Part shown: positions 44,322 to 59,400 of the stretch, one piece after another
How the letters are laid out: the number at the start of each line of letters is the position of its first letter
How positions within the stretch are numbered: the stretch's first letter is position 1
From: Verrucomicrobiaceae bacterium
Lineage (GTDB): Bacteria > Verrucomicrobiota > Verrucomicrobiia > Verrucomicrobiales > Verrucomicrobiaceae
Reading direction: 5' to 3'
Length of the DNA stretch: 64,000 bases
Assembly: GCA_016795485.1 (NCBI GenBank)
Contig: JAEUHM010000044.1
Coordinates: 186,001-250,000 of the forward strand
The notes under the pieces: generated by a model
The model's input: the letters and a program-made list of their open reading frames with translations, nothing else
The model's database searches: none
What the model was told of the DNA's origin: nothing
Program-made: the position numbers and the translations under genes

Positions 44322-44413
44322 AAAACGGCGGGCGGGATAATGCAGTAGTATCTGCGGTTAGCAAGGAAAAGCTGCGGATTCCCTCCAAACCTTTTCCTCG
44401 CCCGTGATTTACG

Positions 44414-47400
44414 TTAGTCCGCCTTCAAAATCAGCGCCTGCCCGGAGAGTATCGGAGAGGTTTTGAGCGTGGTGGCCGGTATGGTAGCGTTGCTAGGCAG
44501 TTGATTGAGCAAGAAATAGCCCCAACCGATGCCATCCAATTTGTCTGCTACAGTCGTATGGGTGACTGGATTGGGAACGATGATGCCTGCATACTTAACG
44601 GTCCGCTTGCCTGCGGCATCAACCAGAGTGAAGCCACCCGAGTAAGCGCCAGTCACAGGATTGATCTTCACCGTGAGCTTGGCCACATTACTGCCAATAA
44701 ACGTAGCAGTAGCTGGTGAAACAATGCGCAATCCGCCGCCCGCGTTGGTGGCTGACTCTTCGATACCGGCTTCATTGAAGTCGATGATGGCGTTCGAGTC
44801 AGCAAGGCTGCCAATGTCAATGCCACCGGACGATCCAAGCCCCTGAACAAACGCGGCAGAAGCACCGAGTCCATCAAGGCCAGCACGGCCCAGCACGTTG
44901 CCAGCTGTCCAGTAAATGCGTTGGCTGATTGGATCCACACAAACATCTGAGGGAGCTGTTGGTGTAACGATAAGAGTCCCTGCGTTGTTGTCTCCCCCGC
45001 CAAGGTTGGAAGCGTCGATTCCGCCTGAGAATGCCCAGTAAATGCGACCAGCATCGTAAATGCCAGGAAGCAACTGCGGCTGAAGCACGCCGATTCCGGT
45101 GATGATCTGACCTACAGGCACCGCATCATCGACTGCGGTCTGCGGATTCTGACCGTTGTAGTCCACACTCAGGATGTCCTGTGAATCCACCGGAACGTAA
45201 TAGAGCGTGGTGGCATTATAAACTGCTGCTACGTCGACCGCTGGTTCGGATGTCGTGACAGCCGCAACCCCTGTGCCATCGAGCAAAGCTGTCATGATAC
45301 CACCGTTATTGGCGCCGCCCGTCTGCGCCCAGAAGATTCGGCCGTTTTCGGGATCAACGGTGATACCTCCAGCGCCACTGCCAACAGGGAGAGTAATCAA
45401 GTTGGGCACCACACCAGTGCCATCAAAGTTTGCAACGCCGATATTTGTCGCAGTGGTCCAGTAGATCTTGCCGCGAATCTGATCGACGGCTACCCCAACT
45501 GGATCAGCGCCAGGCACAACACCAAAGTTGTTCAGCGAGGTTCCATCCACACCGACATTTGCTACTGCTCCATGGAACTGGCGTGCAACGAAAAGACGAT
45601 TCCCACGGGCTTGCAAGCCGAGGACGACTTGGGGAGCGGTACCAACTGGCGGGGTGGGCACTGGCTTGGCGACTGGCGCGGTGTATAGACCACCAGTTAC
45701 ACCAAGCACAATCGGTGTAGCCCAGCCAGCTTTGTAGAGGCGCTCGGTAGCAGATACCTGTGTCGCTTTACTCCACTGCACTTGAGCAAGCGGAGTCTCG
45801 ACTACTGTGTGGGCAGCATCTGCATTCACCTGCAATACTCCGGTCAATGAACCTGTGCCTTTGTAGAAAGCTGTGTAAAGCAGCACCTGTCCAGCGGGCC
45901 CAACTGGCGCAGCAGTAGAAATCGTCATGCCGTCGGCAGCCTTACCATTCAGCGCGACCATCCCCGTTGTATCTTTGATGTTTGCTGCGGCAAAACTAGT
46001 GCCCTGAGGAATGTTTACCTTGCCATCATCTGCAGACCCAAGCCCCATCGCGATGTTGTGAAGACCCTTGAAGGAAGTTGCAGGTGTTGCTTTGCTCCAA
46101 ACGTTTCTCCAACCACTGAATGGTGCGCTGTCAGCGCCAATGCTCACGGTGCCAGTTACCGTGTTCGACCCGGTAGCGACCACAAACGCCAGATTAAGAG
46201 GAGCAAGCGGTGCTTTCCTGTTGATGGTGGCGCTACCGGTCGGGTTGGCCAGCAAGGTGTTCATGTTACCTTTAGCGGAGTATTTGACGCCACCAATGGT
46301 AACGCTAGCCGTGTATGCGCCGACATTGTTCGTGACGATATCAACGCGGCCTCCGTGACCGCCATTCACAATTGCTTGACGATCAAGTAACGCAGCAAAG
46401 GTGCCAATCGCAGATCCAGGAACAGGCTGAATCGTCAGGTTGAAGGTGTAAGTTCCGACCAAGCCTGACGGGTTTGTGGCCTCTATCGTCACTGATACAG
46501 GTGCTAGCGTGGCCGTAGTGGGCGTACCACTCACCACGCCTGTCTTGGAATCAAACTTCAAGCCTGCAGGAAGCTTTGCTGTCGTTTTAAAGGACGTTGG
46601 AGCCTTTGCCGGATCTGGGTCAACAACTGGTGGAATGGTGAGGAAAGTTCCCACGACTCCGGTGATGTCAGATCCGCTAACGAGTCCACCTGAGACCGAA
46701 CTTGGCAGGCTGATCGAGGGCTGAAGCGCTACCCTTGCTCGGAACAATCCTGTGAGGCCAACTAGGTCCGGATCTGCCGCCGCACAGGTGATTTCACAGT
46801 CATAGTCTCCCTCAGTGCCGCCGCCAAAACCGGTGATGATGAGTGTCGGTGATGAAGTGCCTGAAAAGGCTCCACCATCGCTCAAAGGCACCCCACCTTG
46901 ACGCCAGCGATAGGTGAGTCCGCTGCCGCCAGCGATCGCCTTGAGTGTGACATTGGATCCAGCAGCCACAGGAACAGCAGAGTCTGCGGTGCCAATCACC
47001 ACAACCTCGGCTCCGTTGCTAATCATCGATCCATCGGGGGCAGGGTTGGTGACTTTGACATCGTATCTGCCTCCGTGTGTCACCGTAGCGGCTGGCACAC
47101 TGTAGGTTTCTGTCATAGCACCAGCCAAATTAGCTGCATTTTTGCGCCATTGGACAGTTTTTCTGTCTCCGCCGGCTGCTGAGACGTTGAGAGTAAATGG
47201 CTGACCCAGAGGTACAATCTGTTGAACTGGATCCGTTACACTAAGAGGCTGGTCATCATCCACGATCGTGAATACATGCTCAAACGGCGCTGCAACCACT
47301 GGTGGACGTGGAGGATTGGACGCCCTCACTTCCGTTGGAGTGCCCAGCACGAACGTCACCTCTCTATTCGTTTCAGGAATCGCATCGTTGATCAGCGTCA

Positions 47401-50400
47401 CGACCAAGTTGGCCGAAGTCTGCCCTTTTTTGAACAGGAGTGGCGATGAAAGGCTGGCCTTGTAATGCACATTACCAAAGGCCGTCGAACCAGATGCCAC
47501 CGTAATCGGCACTTTCACATCGACGGTAGCTGCGGGGTTGAGGAGAACCTGCACGTTAATCTTATTTGGATTACCCTCAAAGACGCTCTGCTGAGCCAAC
47601 GCGAAGAACGCTTGGGGCGGAGGTGCTGGAGTGATCTCTGAGGTGATGATAAGACCATTGCTTCCAACAGCCACAGCTCTTTGGATACTCCCGGCTTCAT
47701 AAGCAAGGTCCTGAAGCGCATTGCCAGTACTTGTGAACACCTGACTCCAGTTGCTTCCATTGGCAGACTTAACCGCCACACCACCAACCCCAACCGCGAT
47801 CAGTTTGGTGCCAGCCTGGGCAACAGACTTCAACTCCGTCGACACGCCCGATGCGCGCCGCACCCAAGAATCTCCGTCTGAAGAAGTGAGAATCACGCCA
47901 CCAGTTCCCACAGCTACAAACTGACTACCAGTCCATGCCACATCATTCAATGTAGCGGAAGTAGGCACTCCTGATGCAGGCACCCAAGCAAACCCATTGC
48001 TCGACACCAGGATCACGCCCGTTGCGCCCACTGTTACGAACTGTGTTCCGCTGCCATTGGGGCGACTTGTGACTGAGTTTAGGCGCTGACTCACATCGGA
48101 AGGCCGAACAGTCCAACCAACACCATCTGGTGACGTGATGATCGTTCCGTCGACTCCAACTGCAACAAAGATGCCACCGGCGAAAGTGATGCTCTCGAGA
48201 GTCACACCCACCGTCGAGAATCCGACTGTCCATGTAGCTCCATTGTTCGTAGACGAAACCAAAGTTCCATCTTCTCCTACCACCACGATGCGGGTCGCAC
48301 TTGCAGCACCTGAAAGAAGTCGCTTGGAAACAGAGACAGTCCGCTCCGTCCAAGTGCGCCCATCGGGGGACGTCAAAAGCGCTCCAGAAGCACCGAACGC
48401 TACAAACGTGTTCTGAGCTGATGCTCGAACGACACCCTCAAGATCTCTGGTAATGCCAGAGCCAAGCCGGGTCCAAGTTGTGCCGTTCGTCGATGAATGA
48501 ATCAATCCCGCCTCACCGACTGAAGTCCAGCGGCCAGGAGCTGTTCCACCGAACGCGACTGCCATCAGATGCTCAGTTGGGTTCGCGGTACCAGACGCAG
48601 CCCATGAGATGCCATTTGAAGAGCTTCTTATGATCCCGTTGGTTCCCACCGCCAAGAAAGTCGTTCCATTCCAATAAACATCATTCACCGTCTCCACCGA
48701 ACCCGTGCTGCCTGCCGTCCAAGTCAATCCATCTGAAGATGTCTCCACCGCTCCACCAACGCCAGCCGCAACAAAGCCAGAGGCGCTAGCAGCAACGGAA
48801 AGCAAATTGTTCGTGGTCGTGGTAGCCTGAACAGCCCAGGTTACGCCGTCTGGAGATGAGGTGATTACGCCGCCATTTCCCACTGCCACAATCCGCGAGA
48901 GATTGCCAGCCACCGAGTTGAGTCTTACACTTGTGCCACTGTTGACCAGCACCCAGTTCTGGAAGCCCAACGTATAAGAGTAAGAATAAAGTGAACCATT
49001 GTCACCAACCACGTAGATCTGGTCATTGATGAATGCCACGTCGCGCAAATCTGCCGAAGTTCCCAAGCTGCGAACTGTCCATGCTTGGCCATTTGGTGAT
49101 GTCAAATAGATGCCCGCCTGACCAACGGCAATCCACTCAGTGCCCGTCCAAGTAACGCCATAGAGCACTGTTTCCAGGGGAACCCGCACCTTTGTCCAGG
49201 ACACACCGTCATCTGAAGTCCTCAATAATGTCCCCAAGCTGCCAACAGCTATGGCCTCAGCGCTGCCACTCCGCATACCAATCTCATGAATAGTTTCCGC
49301 AGTTACTGGCAAAGGATTCCGTAGTGTCCAAGTGGAGCCGATTGGGAGTTCCGAGTCATTGTCTGTCACGGTGATGGTGAGTGCGGCAGGAGAGCCTTTG
49401 ATTCCCTGGGCACTAACTGAACTGATACGCACCACATGACGTTCTTCGGACTCAGTGAGCGGATCATCCGTAACAGTAATTGTCGCCACGGCACTACTTA
49501 GCCCATCCGGAATAACAACGCTCGCAGGACCAGTCACATCAGAGCCAGATGGATAAGCAAGCCCGATCGTGATAGGGCCAGGCGCTGGCCAATTCGACTG
49601 AATCGCCACTCTAATGGTATCACCCTCAATAGCACGCGCTGCCTTGACAGCAAAACGCACAGGAGGAGGAGTGGCACCACCCGCGCCCACAGCAATCTCT
49701 AGCTCACCGTGAGTATCAAAGCGTGACGTATTCCAATACAGCGTCGATGCAGCAAGCTCTGGAAGGTCGAGTGCGTCCGAAAGTGCGCCAGAACCCGTTA
49801 CAAGCGTCCCCCAATCAATGAGATCGAAGATCGCGCCACCAGCAGGGGTGTATTCCAGCAGAATCTGGAACAGTGTTGTTCCAAGGAGTTCTAGTTCGCC
49901 TGCGACACCAATACTGTCGAACGAAGAACTCCCCAGAGACAATATCACGGTCGTGTCGTTGCCCAATGATAGGTCATCCCCAAATGAGAGCCGCTCAAGA
50001 CCGGAAGCAATCGATAAAGAATCGCCAGGAGAAAGGAGCGTCCCTGTTTCCAACGTGGTAGAGCCCGCAATAAAGCCCGCACCACCTAACAAGCTACCAG
50101 GATTGCGAACCCGAACCGCTCCTGAACCGGTTCCCGAGCCAGATGTATTGGATACAATAAGAGAACCCGACTCAACAATGACACCGCCTTTGAAGGTGTT
50201 GCTCTCCGTCAGCGTTACCACACCCAAACCTTCCTTCACAAGCGATAGCCGGTCAGCAGTAACTGCTTCAGAAATCAATCCCGAGAACAGAATGCCTACC
50301 CCGTCCTGGGTTTCTGAAACGACTCTCACAGCTTTCTCATCTACACCTGAGGTATTTATATTCTGCAGCGTGACCTTGCCTGCAAACGTCGTGGTTCCAG

Positions 50401-53400
50401 CATCTAGAGAAGCAGCACCGCCAATGGTCGTGCTGCCCGTGCCATTTGTAGCATTGATATCGATCGGATTTGAAAGCGTAAGGCCGGCTGCATCCGCGAG
50501 AAATGCAACATTGGGACTCAGCGATGTCTCCTTCCGGAAGTGCACGGCACCTTGGTTAGGTGTGACCGTCTGGGTCGCTACATAATACGTGGCACCAGCA
50601 TCTGAGCCAGTCTCGATCTGGAACTGCACCCCATATCGGATCTCACCAAAATCGTCAAAGTCACTCACCCTCACCAGACTCAGTGTACCTCCGTTCGCCG
50701 CACTGTAAGTGACTTGATAAACGCCATTGCGTTCCGGGTGCTCATTCTCTCCCTCTACCAGGATGTATTTTCCACTGCCGGTTGCGGTACCTGCATCGGA
50801 TTGCGTGTAGGTGTAACCATTGATGGTGAAAGATGTCTTGTTCGGGAACAAGAACGCACCTTTGCCATTCACAGAACCAAGCACACCTGAACTTGTCGGA
50901 TCAAAGTTTCCGCCAACCTCTCCCAGACTCCGACCAGCGGTTGACCGATGCACCGAACTCGTATTGCCAGCTTTGCGAACGATATCGCCTAACTCCACCG
51001 CTGTCCCACTTCCTGCGGCATCATTTTGACCAACGATCAGCGTGCCATGTCGGACAACCGCGCCACCATCAATAAATGCGTTGTCAGCGTTGCCCTCGTT
51101 ATTCAGCCAGTTGCCGTGTAGTGCCAAGGTTCCACCGCCTGTTACCAGCAGGCTTCCATTGCTGACGGCACCGCCTACAGTCAATGAGCGCCCGAGATCG
51201 ATGTTAAAGTTTGGCCGAGAGCCGACCCCAATCTCCATCACTCCTTGGAAAGTTGTACGTCCGGAAACACGGACATCCGTGGCACCACTATTATTGTTTC
51301 CGCCAATCAGCGTTTTTCCCTGAACAGTGCCACCTTCCAAGACAACCTTGACGAAGTCCGTTGGTTTGGTGTTAGAGGTTGATGCAACGCCAAACACACC
51401 TGTCCCAATCGCCCCGTTACCGACAATCGTCGTTCCAGCGGCAGCAAACAAGCCTCCGGTATGCGTATTGTTGCCAGAGATTCTCAGCGTGCCATACCCG
51501 ACCTTGTGAAGGCTTCCGACAAGCCCAGAAAGATTGCCAGCCAAGTCGGCATCAATTGCAGCAGTGCCATCGTTGACAAACACCTCACGGCTCCCACCAC
51601 CTAGATTGATAGGATTGGTCCACGTGACTTTCCCATCAGCCTTGGGAGAACCCAGAAGCAGTGCTGAACCATCGGCGACAAAACCATCCACCCCCCAGGT
51701 AACGGTGCTGCCATTTCCGCCCAAGTTAACGGTCCGATCACCTCCAAACGCGGCAAATCCACCACTGCTGAACCACTGAACTTCTCCTGGGCCGCTGCCT
51801 AGTGTCCTTGCAAAGGTATCCGTCGTTCCAAGCCCAATTAAGCCGCCATCAAATCGGAGATTTGTGCCTGTGGTAGCCACGCCAATCCCCCCCGGCAATG
51901 CCCCCGAAGATTGCAACAAAATAACCCCCCCGTTGGCAAAAGTGTGCCCAGTGTAAGTGTTATTGCCACCAAGTGTCGTCGTTCCGGTGCCCACGTGGAC
52001 AAAGTTCACAGGATTAGAGCGCCGCCCCCCGGTGGACGGGATAAATACAGCCCCGAGTGCTTGGTCTGCGATCACCGAGTCGATCCGAAATACTCCCTCC
52101 GGATTGTGGTTGTGAATAAGCATCTCATATTGCAGCAAGGTGTTGAGAGGAGAGATGAGATTTAACGGGTCATAGTAAGCGACATCAGCTCGACCCACCG
52201 ACTGCAGAGACGACATTTGTCCTCCCGTGATCAACTTGCTCGACGCCCCCGAGTTCGCTCCTACAAGTATGGCACCGCCCATCAACACGAGTTCATCCGA
52301 AACGGTCACCAAGCTGTTCTTGGGACTAAAATAACGCAAGCCGAAAGGACCCAACTGACTGCCCGAGTAGCTTTCCTTGAGTGGTGTGATGCCATTAAAT
52401 GCATCCGCAGCCTCGGAAACGATCTGTTCGCCCGTAACGCTTGTCCAGATTGAGACATCCGGGCGTATTCGATACAAGTTCTTCGAGTCTGCAGATATGA
52501 CACTATTGTCTGCTGGTTCAATCGCAGCAAAGTTATTGACGCCAGGTCTCACAACATAAGACGTGTCCTGGTAAGTAGCCCACGGTATCGCTAACGATGC
52601 TGCGACTGCTGGAACGGCCAGTCGAATGCTTGCAGAACCTCCATTTGGATTCTCTACAAACAAAACAGTCCCAGCAGGTCGTCTGTCAACAAACTGCGGA
52701 TTGGATGAGTCCTGAAGTTCCAGGAGAGTCGTTGTATTTATACCACCCGTAACACGAATCGTAGACGCACCTGCATCTATGACCAGCCCGCCAAAAAGTT
52801 GCTGTGACCGGTTCTCGGATCTCTCAGTAAGGCCCGATGCCACTGGAGTATCATCCAGGCCCCGAAGTTCAAATATCCCACCTCCCACAGTGAGACCTGC
52901 AAGATTGCTCGCAAAACGATTACTCGCTCCACCTTGGTTTGGAACGTTCTCCTGGTTTGCGTTATTGTAAGCTAATACCAGGGTTCCGTTTAACACTTCA
53001 AAAGAGCCTAGATTTCCGGAGCCTCCAGAGTTGTCATTTCTCTGGATGGTCAGGGTTCCGATACCTGACTTCTGTAGTCTTCCAAGAGCGCCTCCCACTC
53101 CACCGGAAACGTTGCCATAGATAGTCAGATCCGTTCCAGAAAGTGCAATGTCGATATTTGCAAGTTCATTTACCTGAAACCCTCGATCTGTTGAAGCCGA
53201 GTTTCCCGTATACTGCAACGATGCTGACGAAATGATGAGTTTGTCTGGTGCACCAAGCGACGTTCCCAATGGGCCCACCGTTCCGCCGTTGTTCATAACC
53301 GGGACACTCAGCGTACCTCCAACAATCTCAACTCCGCCACTAAACGTATTGGGACCGGTCAAGAAGGCAGTACCAGTGCCTGATTTCAAGAATCCGTTTC

Positions 53401-56400
53401 GTCCACTTACTTCCAAAACAACATTTGAGGCTGTTGCTGTCGCTGCAGCCGACGTACCCGCTATCTCTGTGGTCAAATTGAAGCTAACGTTGTCGCTGAA
53501 GCTTGCGATTACCGCACCAGCGGGTATTCCGGGGCCAGTCACTGGCATTCCGACGTAGAGATCACGTACTGAACCAGACGTTACTACCACTCTTGTTGAG
53601 CCAATCGTCGTGCTTACCACCAAGTTGTTGACGCCTCCAGTCACCGGTATCACGCCAGGACTGGAGCCCGTAGCAGCAATGCTCATAAACACCTGAGAAG
53701 GTGTATATCCCGTAATGAATGTGCCGGAAGGGATGTTCAAGCCGGTAATGGGTTGCCCGATAACAAGTCCAGCAGTGGTACCTGATGTCAGATTCAGCGT
53801 ACCACTTCCTGACGTTGTAGTTACGACCATATTGGCTTCACCATTCAAGTGCGGAGCCACGTTCGACCCGAGGGCCGTAGTAGGGGAACTGATCTCAATT
53901 GACGTTGGGGTAACATCAAGGATCGTCGCACCGTTCGGAATACCCGGGCCCGAAATTGGCATGCCAGCAACCAGCTTGGCTGTCGTACCAGATGTCAGGT
54001 TGAGTGTTGTAGAGCTTGCTGAAAAATCAAAAAGTGCACCAGAGATCGAGGCTCCGTTGGCAATTTCCGAACTGATCGTCAGAGAACCGTTGGGATCATT
54101 TTGGTGCAGGTAAAGATATCCCCCCTCCCGATTGTGCTCTAGCAGAAGACGTCCGCCCTGGATTAAATTGGAGTTCTCACCCACTGCGGGTGTCTGCATT
54201 ATGGCGTTAGTGAATATTCGATTGTCGCCAGTAAGTGTCAGAACTGTTGATTGGGGGGCATTAAACCGGAGCGAATTGGTAGTCGCAGAACTCAGTGATT
54301 GGCTCTGAGTAACAGTGGTCTGAGCGCGCGGCTGCCAAACGTCATTCAAAAATGATGAAAAGCCGGTGATTGGCTGATCCGTACTGTCACCATTATTCAT
54401 TGCCCAGGTCGTCCCGCCATAAGTCGCCCAACCGCCAAGAATACCGTGTACGTTGTTGCGATCCGTGTCAGCAAAAAGCGATGGGGTGGCCTGTATGTCC
54501 AAAACAGCGCCAGTGTTGATACCAAAGCCGTTTAGCCTGAGACGCACTCCACTCGCTGGATCTGATCTGGTAATCCGATTCTGCCCACGAGATAGTGTGA
54601 GCGATGAGACATCCTCCCGAATGCTGCTAAGCCCCCCCACGATGTCCAACACACCGCCACCGCGTCCGCCCCCAAGAACAAGTCCGGCGCCGTCTGCGAG
54701 TTTTGACAGCGAATCGTTCTGATACCTCAATCGAAGCGTACCCTCCGCAACGGTTGTAGCACCTCTAAACGTGTTGTTTCCCGCCATAATGAGAGTGCCG
54801 AAACCCTCTTTTCGTAGCGACGAAGTTCCAGAGATGATGCCCGACACCTCCAGGCTCATATTGTCAAACACCTCTATGGTACTCGAAACATCCAACCTCA
54901 CATCTCCCACCCAACTTGCCTGCCCCCCGGCTGGAGCAAAGGTCCGTAGTCGTCCTCCTTGCATCGCGATGGTTTCACTTCGTGTGTAGTTGGTATCGAT
55001 GTCGAGGTTACCTCCAATCAATGCAACCTCAGGCCCACCAGCAGCACCCAAGGCCGTATCCCGTACTACTCTTAACGTGCCTCCATAGATGGTCGTTTGC
55101 CCTGAATAGTTTGAGATGAAAGTCTGTCCAGCTTCCTCAGGCTCATCTGCTTCACCTAGCAACCAGGTCCCAGTTCCAGATTTAACAAGGTTAAGTTTAC
55201 CTGTGCCGTTGTCAGCCAAGGGCAACTCAAACGCATTTAAGCCACCGTTGGTTCCACCTAGCACGAGTGTGGCATCCTGGTTTGGCGAGGAATATGCAAT
55301 CCGATCTTCTCCCAGCACGACGTTGAAATCATCATTCTGCCTCAAATAAGAACGCCTCATCATGAGAATGTCACCAAGACGCGACCCGTTTGCATAAATC
55401 GCCGCACCCACAGAGCCCGTGCCAATCTCAAAGGAACGATAGGCGAATGAAGGACTATCTCCAAAAAACGCAAGTCCCGCACCGTCTGCGATCCTCAGCA
55501 AACTCGCAGATGATGTGTCTTGGGGAACTGATGTAGCCGTTCCGAGGGACGATGCATTTCTCCGTCCTGACAACGTAACAATCCCAAGTACACCTTGGCT
55601 AATGACCGTGGCACCAGTGAATGAGCTGTTGGCCTCGGTTAGCCGCAAGAGACCCTGCCCACGCTTCTCGATTCCAAGTACTGTCGTGTTTCCTGTGACG
55701 AAGTTAGCCCTCTCCCCTATATTTCCCGAGAATGTGGTATTTTCGTCTTGATTGAAGGTCACTTTGAGCGGGCCGGTTCCCACCCCTTCTGTAACAATTG
55801 TTCCCACGCCAGAAAGCGCACCAAAAGTAGCATTGTCTTCAATTACGACGCTCCCTCGATTCATAACAAGGCCAGCACGCGCTGGCAATACGCTACCCTT
55901 TCGGACGATAAGTGTGCCACCCTCGACAGATACCGACTCGAACTGATTCCCCGAGTTAACCCCTGACTTCTCGTCTAAGACAAGCGTACCAATATCGAGC
56001 CTGAGACGACCAGTAAATGTATTCTCTCCAGAAAGAACCAACGTTCCAGTACCTGCACCAGCCCCTCCAAGAATCAGTTCACCACTGCCTGACACTGGAC
56101 TCTCGATTGTCAGTGTCTTGCCGCTAGGAACAGCGATTGAACCACCCTTGGAGCCTATAGTGACTCCACGCTGGACATCGAATGTAATCGTAGATGTAGC
56201 GGCCGAGGAAACACTCAGCACACCGCCATCCAAGAACAAAAAGTCTGACTTTGGTCCGACACTTTGACCGAGATTTCCGATACTTCTGAGCTCCAAGATA
56301 CCCTCATTCACATAAGTGCCGCCGGTATACGTATTTGATCCGTTGGAGAGGATAAGACGCCCTGGACCAGACTTCACCAGCGTCACCGGATTCGATCCAT

Positions 56401-59400
56401 TGTTTCTGACAGAGGCTGAGATGGTAAGCAGTCGGCCAGCCCCGTCAGCAACATAGGTGAACAGTTCAAAGTTGCCGCCATTGCCGGCATTTCCGCCGGT
56501 CAATACACCGTTTGAAATTGTGTGGTTGTTTCCGCGTCCGATGATTCCACCAGAGTTAATCGTCAGTGTCCTTGAGCCAAGGTTAAGAGTCCGCCCCGTC
56601 CCAGAATCAAAGTAAAGGGAATTGATGGTTCTATTCAGCGACTTAGCTGGTGCTGGTCCTTGTCCTGAGATCGTGACATTTCCCGTTTCAATACGGATGT
56701 TATTGGTGCCGGTCCACTTGTTCTGCTGGTTGGCAGAGCCCGAGACGGTATCGTAGTTATCAAAGGCCTGAAGTTTTCCGCCTACGAGAGTCACGAAATC
56801 AGTGTCTGTGATCGCGGTCCCACTACCATTCAGTTTGGAGTTAACGGTCACTGCCCATCCCCCAAGGATGGTTCCTCCAGCAAGGCCGCCTGGGGGCGTC
56901 GTGGTAAGTTTCACCACATTTCGGGTGTCACTGACCAAGGCGTTAGTTCCATCCTTGATGCCCCCGACACCTGAACCTTGAAGGGTCAGAGTGCCTCCGA
57001 GTGTGTGTGTAATGGTATTGACGGTGAACTCGCTTGTCCGAGTGTCATCCGCACGGCTCATTTGAAGCAACAGCCGCCCAGCTCCTACCGTGAGGTTACC
57101 CACAGTCTCAGAGTAGCTTGCTTCTCCTGCATTGTGGTTGAACTGCAAAGTTCCTCCTGTGGCCGAAATCGCAGCCGTATTGTGAATGCGTCCATAGCTA
57201 CCAGACACGCCATCTCGCTCATTGAAGTCTTTATTGTTATCGATGAGCAACGTACCGCCATTGATGGTAATCGTTGGTGTCGCTGAGAGACGACCACTTC
57301 CTATGATCGCAGTAAGTCGATTGTTATCACTGGCATTCAGCACAAAAAAATCTTGGCCATCGCGCTCAAAGTCACGAGGTAAGCCACCCTGCAAACGCAG
57401 GGTGCCATCTCGAATCTCAGTGTTGCCGGTGTAGTCCAACTCATTGTTAATGCGAACGGTATTAGTACCCGTTTTGATGACGTTTCCCGCACCGACCAAC
57501 TCCGATCCATAGGCCCAGTCTGTGCTCGCCGAAAGTTCGACAGTTCCACTGTTGGTGATATCACTTCCAAATCGCGGTGAAGTAGCGGAGTTGAACCCCG
57601 TTGGCAAGTTACCCAGAGGATTGTTAATGTTCACCAGTCGCAGAGTCCCAGAGTTGACGTGAGTCGTACCTGTATAGGAAATCTGGTTCCCTTGCAGAGT
57701 CAGCATCCCGGAACCGTTCTTCACCAGATTCAAGTTGCCCGTACTTGTTCCTGTGTTGTTTCCAGGGTTTGTGACAATCGACTTATCCCTCATGTATCCA
57801 TTGTAGAAGCTGTTAGCGTTGCCGCTGATCGTTAGGGTTGCATTTGCGGCCAGCGCGTTTTCGCCCTCGACGTTCTCGATCACCCCGTTCGATGAATAGT
57901 CCAATATCTGTCCCACTTCCTCACTGTTGCCCATCATCTTCAAATAAGCCCAGCGTCCACTGACCCCATCAAATCGGATCGTTGCTGAGTCATTGATTTG
58001 CTCCGAAGCCTCGAGCTGTACGATTGCCGAAGCATTTCCATCACGGTTGGAGTTCCCGATAAAGAGATTATTGGAGGAGATAGCAGCATCACTGCCAGCA
58101 GCAGACCGGAGAAAGGTCGTGCCGCCTGTGGTTGGAATGTAAGTGCTGCCCGTGTAGGTGTTATTGCCCATGAGCGTCACGTTACCGCTATCTCGCTTGA
58201 TCAGTGACCCAGAACCCGATATGGAGCCCCCAATCCGGAAGCTCGAGTAGGCATTGCCACCAGTTCGCACAGCGAGAACCGCATTCGAGTTCAACGTAAT
58301 ACCTGAAAAGATCTCGTCATCACCACCAACGGTTTTGATGATCTTGGCAGCAGTCCCCGTTGTCTGCCCTTGCAGTGTCAGCGAGTTCAGCCTAACGCCA
58401 ACGGTCTCACCGCCACTGATGTCTCCCATGAAGAGAGTTCCAAGGGTGACCGCTGGGGCTCCCGAACGTGCATACGAAGCAAGAATCGTGCGACCACTCG
58501 GCGCACTGCCAGTCACGTCATAAGTGACGGTAACCTGTCTGGTCCCAGCGTTCCAAGCCACTTGGAACTGCTTTGCATTGGTGCTACCCGCATGCTCACT
58601 CCACATGAAAACTCCGTCAGTGATCACTAGCGAACCCAAAGTGGGCGAGTTGGCGAGGGTCACCGGCCCGTAGACTAGTGTGGTGCCATCAGTCTGTCCA
58701 ATACGCTCAACCGCATCACCTATCTGCTTGTTGGTGAAGATGGTCGTAGTCGTATAGCTGGCACGGATCGTCTTGCCCACGACGTTTCCAGTCGCCGAAC
58801 TGTTAACGAGCGCTGCATTCGAAAAAGTAACCTGGACGACACGCGTGGTCGGATTGTAGGTGACAGCATATCCTGGATCGCTTGAACCACGAATCGTTGA
58901 CCAGGCAAGTGATGCCACCCCAGTATCCGCAGCCACCACGTTAACATTCAAAGACGAGTAAATCGGATCCGAGTCAAGAGTCGCGGTGTATCCTGCTGGA
59001 GAGCCTAGCACATAACTTGTTACTCCATGCTGAATCACCCCCAAATCCTTGGCCGCGCCTGGGATATTCCGGCCAGGGCCAAAGTCGAGGTTGATCGTGA
59101 CCGTCTGGCCCACACCGCCGGGAGTTGTTGGTTTCGCAAACGTGTAAGTCTGGAGAGGCGGGTTCGGAGTACTAGTAACCACTTCAAAAATCTCCACCTC
59201 CGTGGGCGAGGTGATCTGGGAAATCGTGGCCGCACCCGTAAGACCAGGCCCCGTGACTTTCATTCCAGCGGTCAGGTCGGCAGTGGTGATCAAGTTAGTG
59301 ATCTGCTGTGTGCCCACCGTAACAGTTCCTGTCCGGGTGAAGTTCCAAGGTGAAGTAAACGTGTAAGTGACCGCTGTTGTGTTGGTAGCGGTGCAATTAA

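Noticed and set aside
49818..50585. 255-codon plus-strand frame inside the giant gene, and many similar ones across 44-59 kb
   Set aside because: Ser/Pro/Thr-rich mirror of the Gly/Ser/Thr repeats on the other strand; compositional artefacts.
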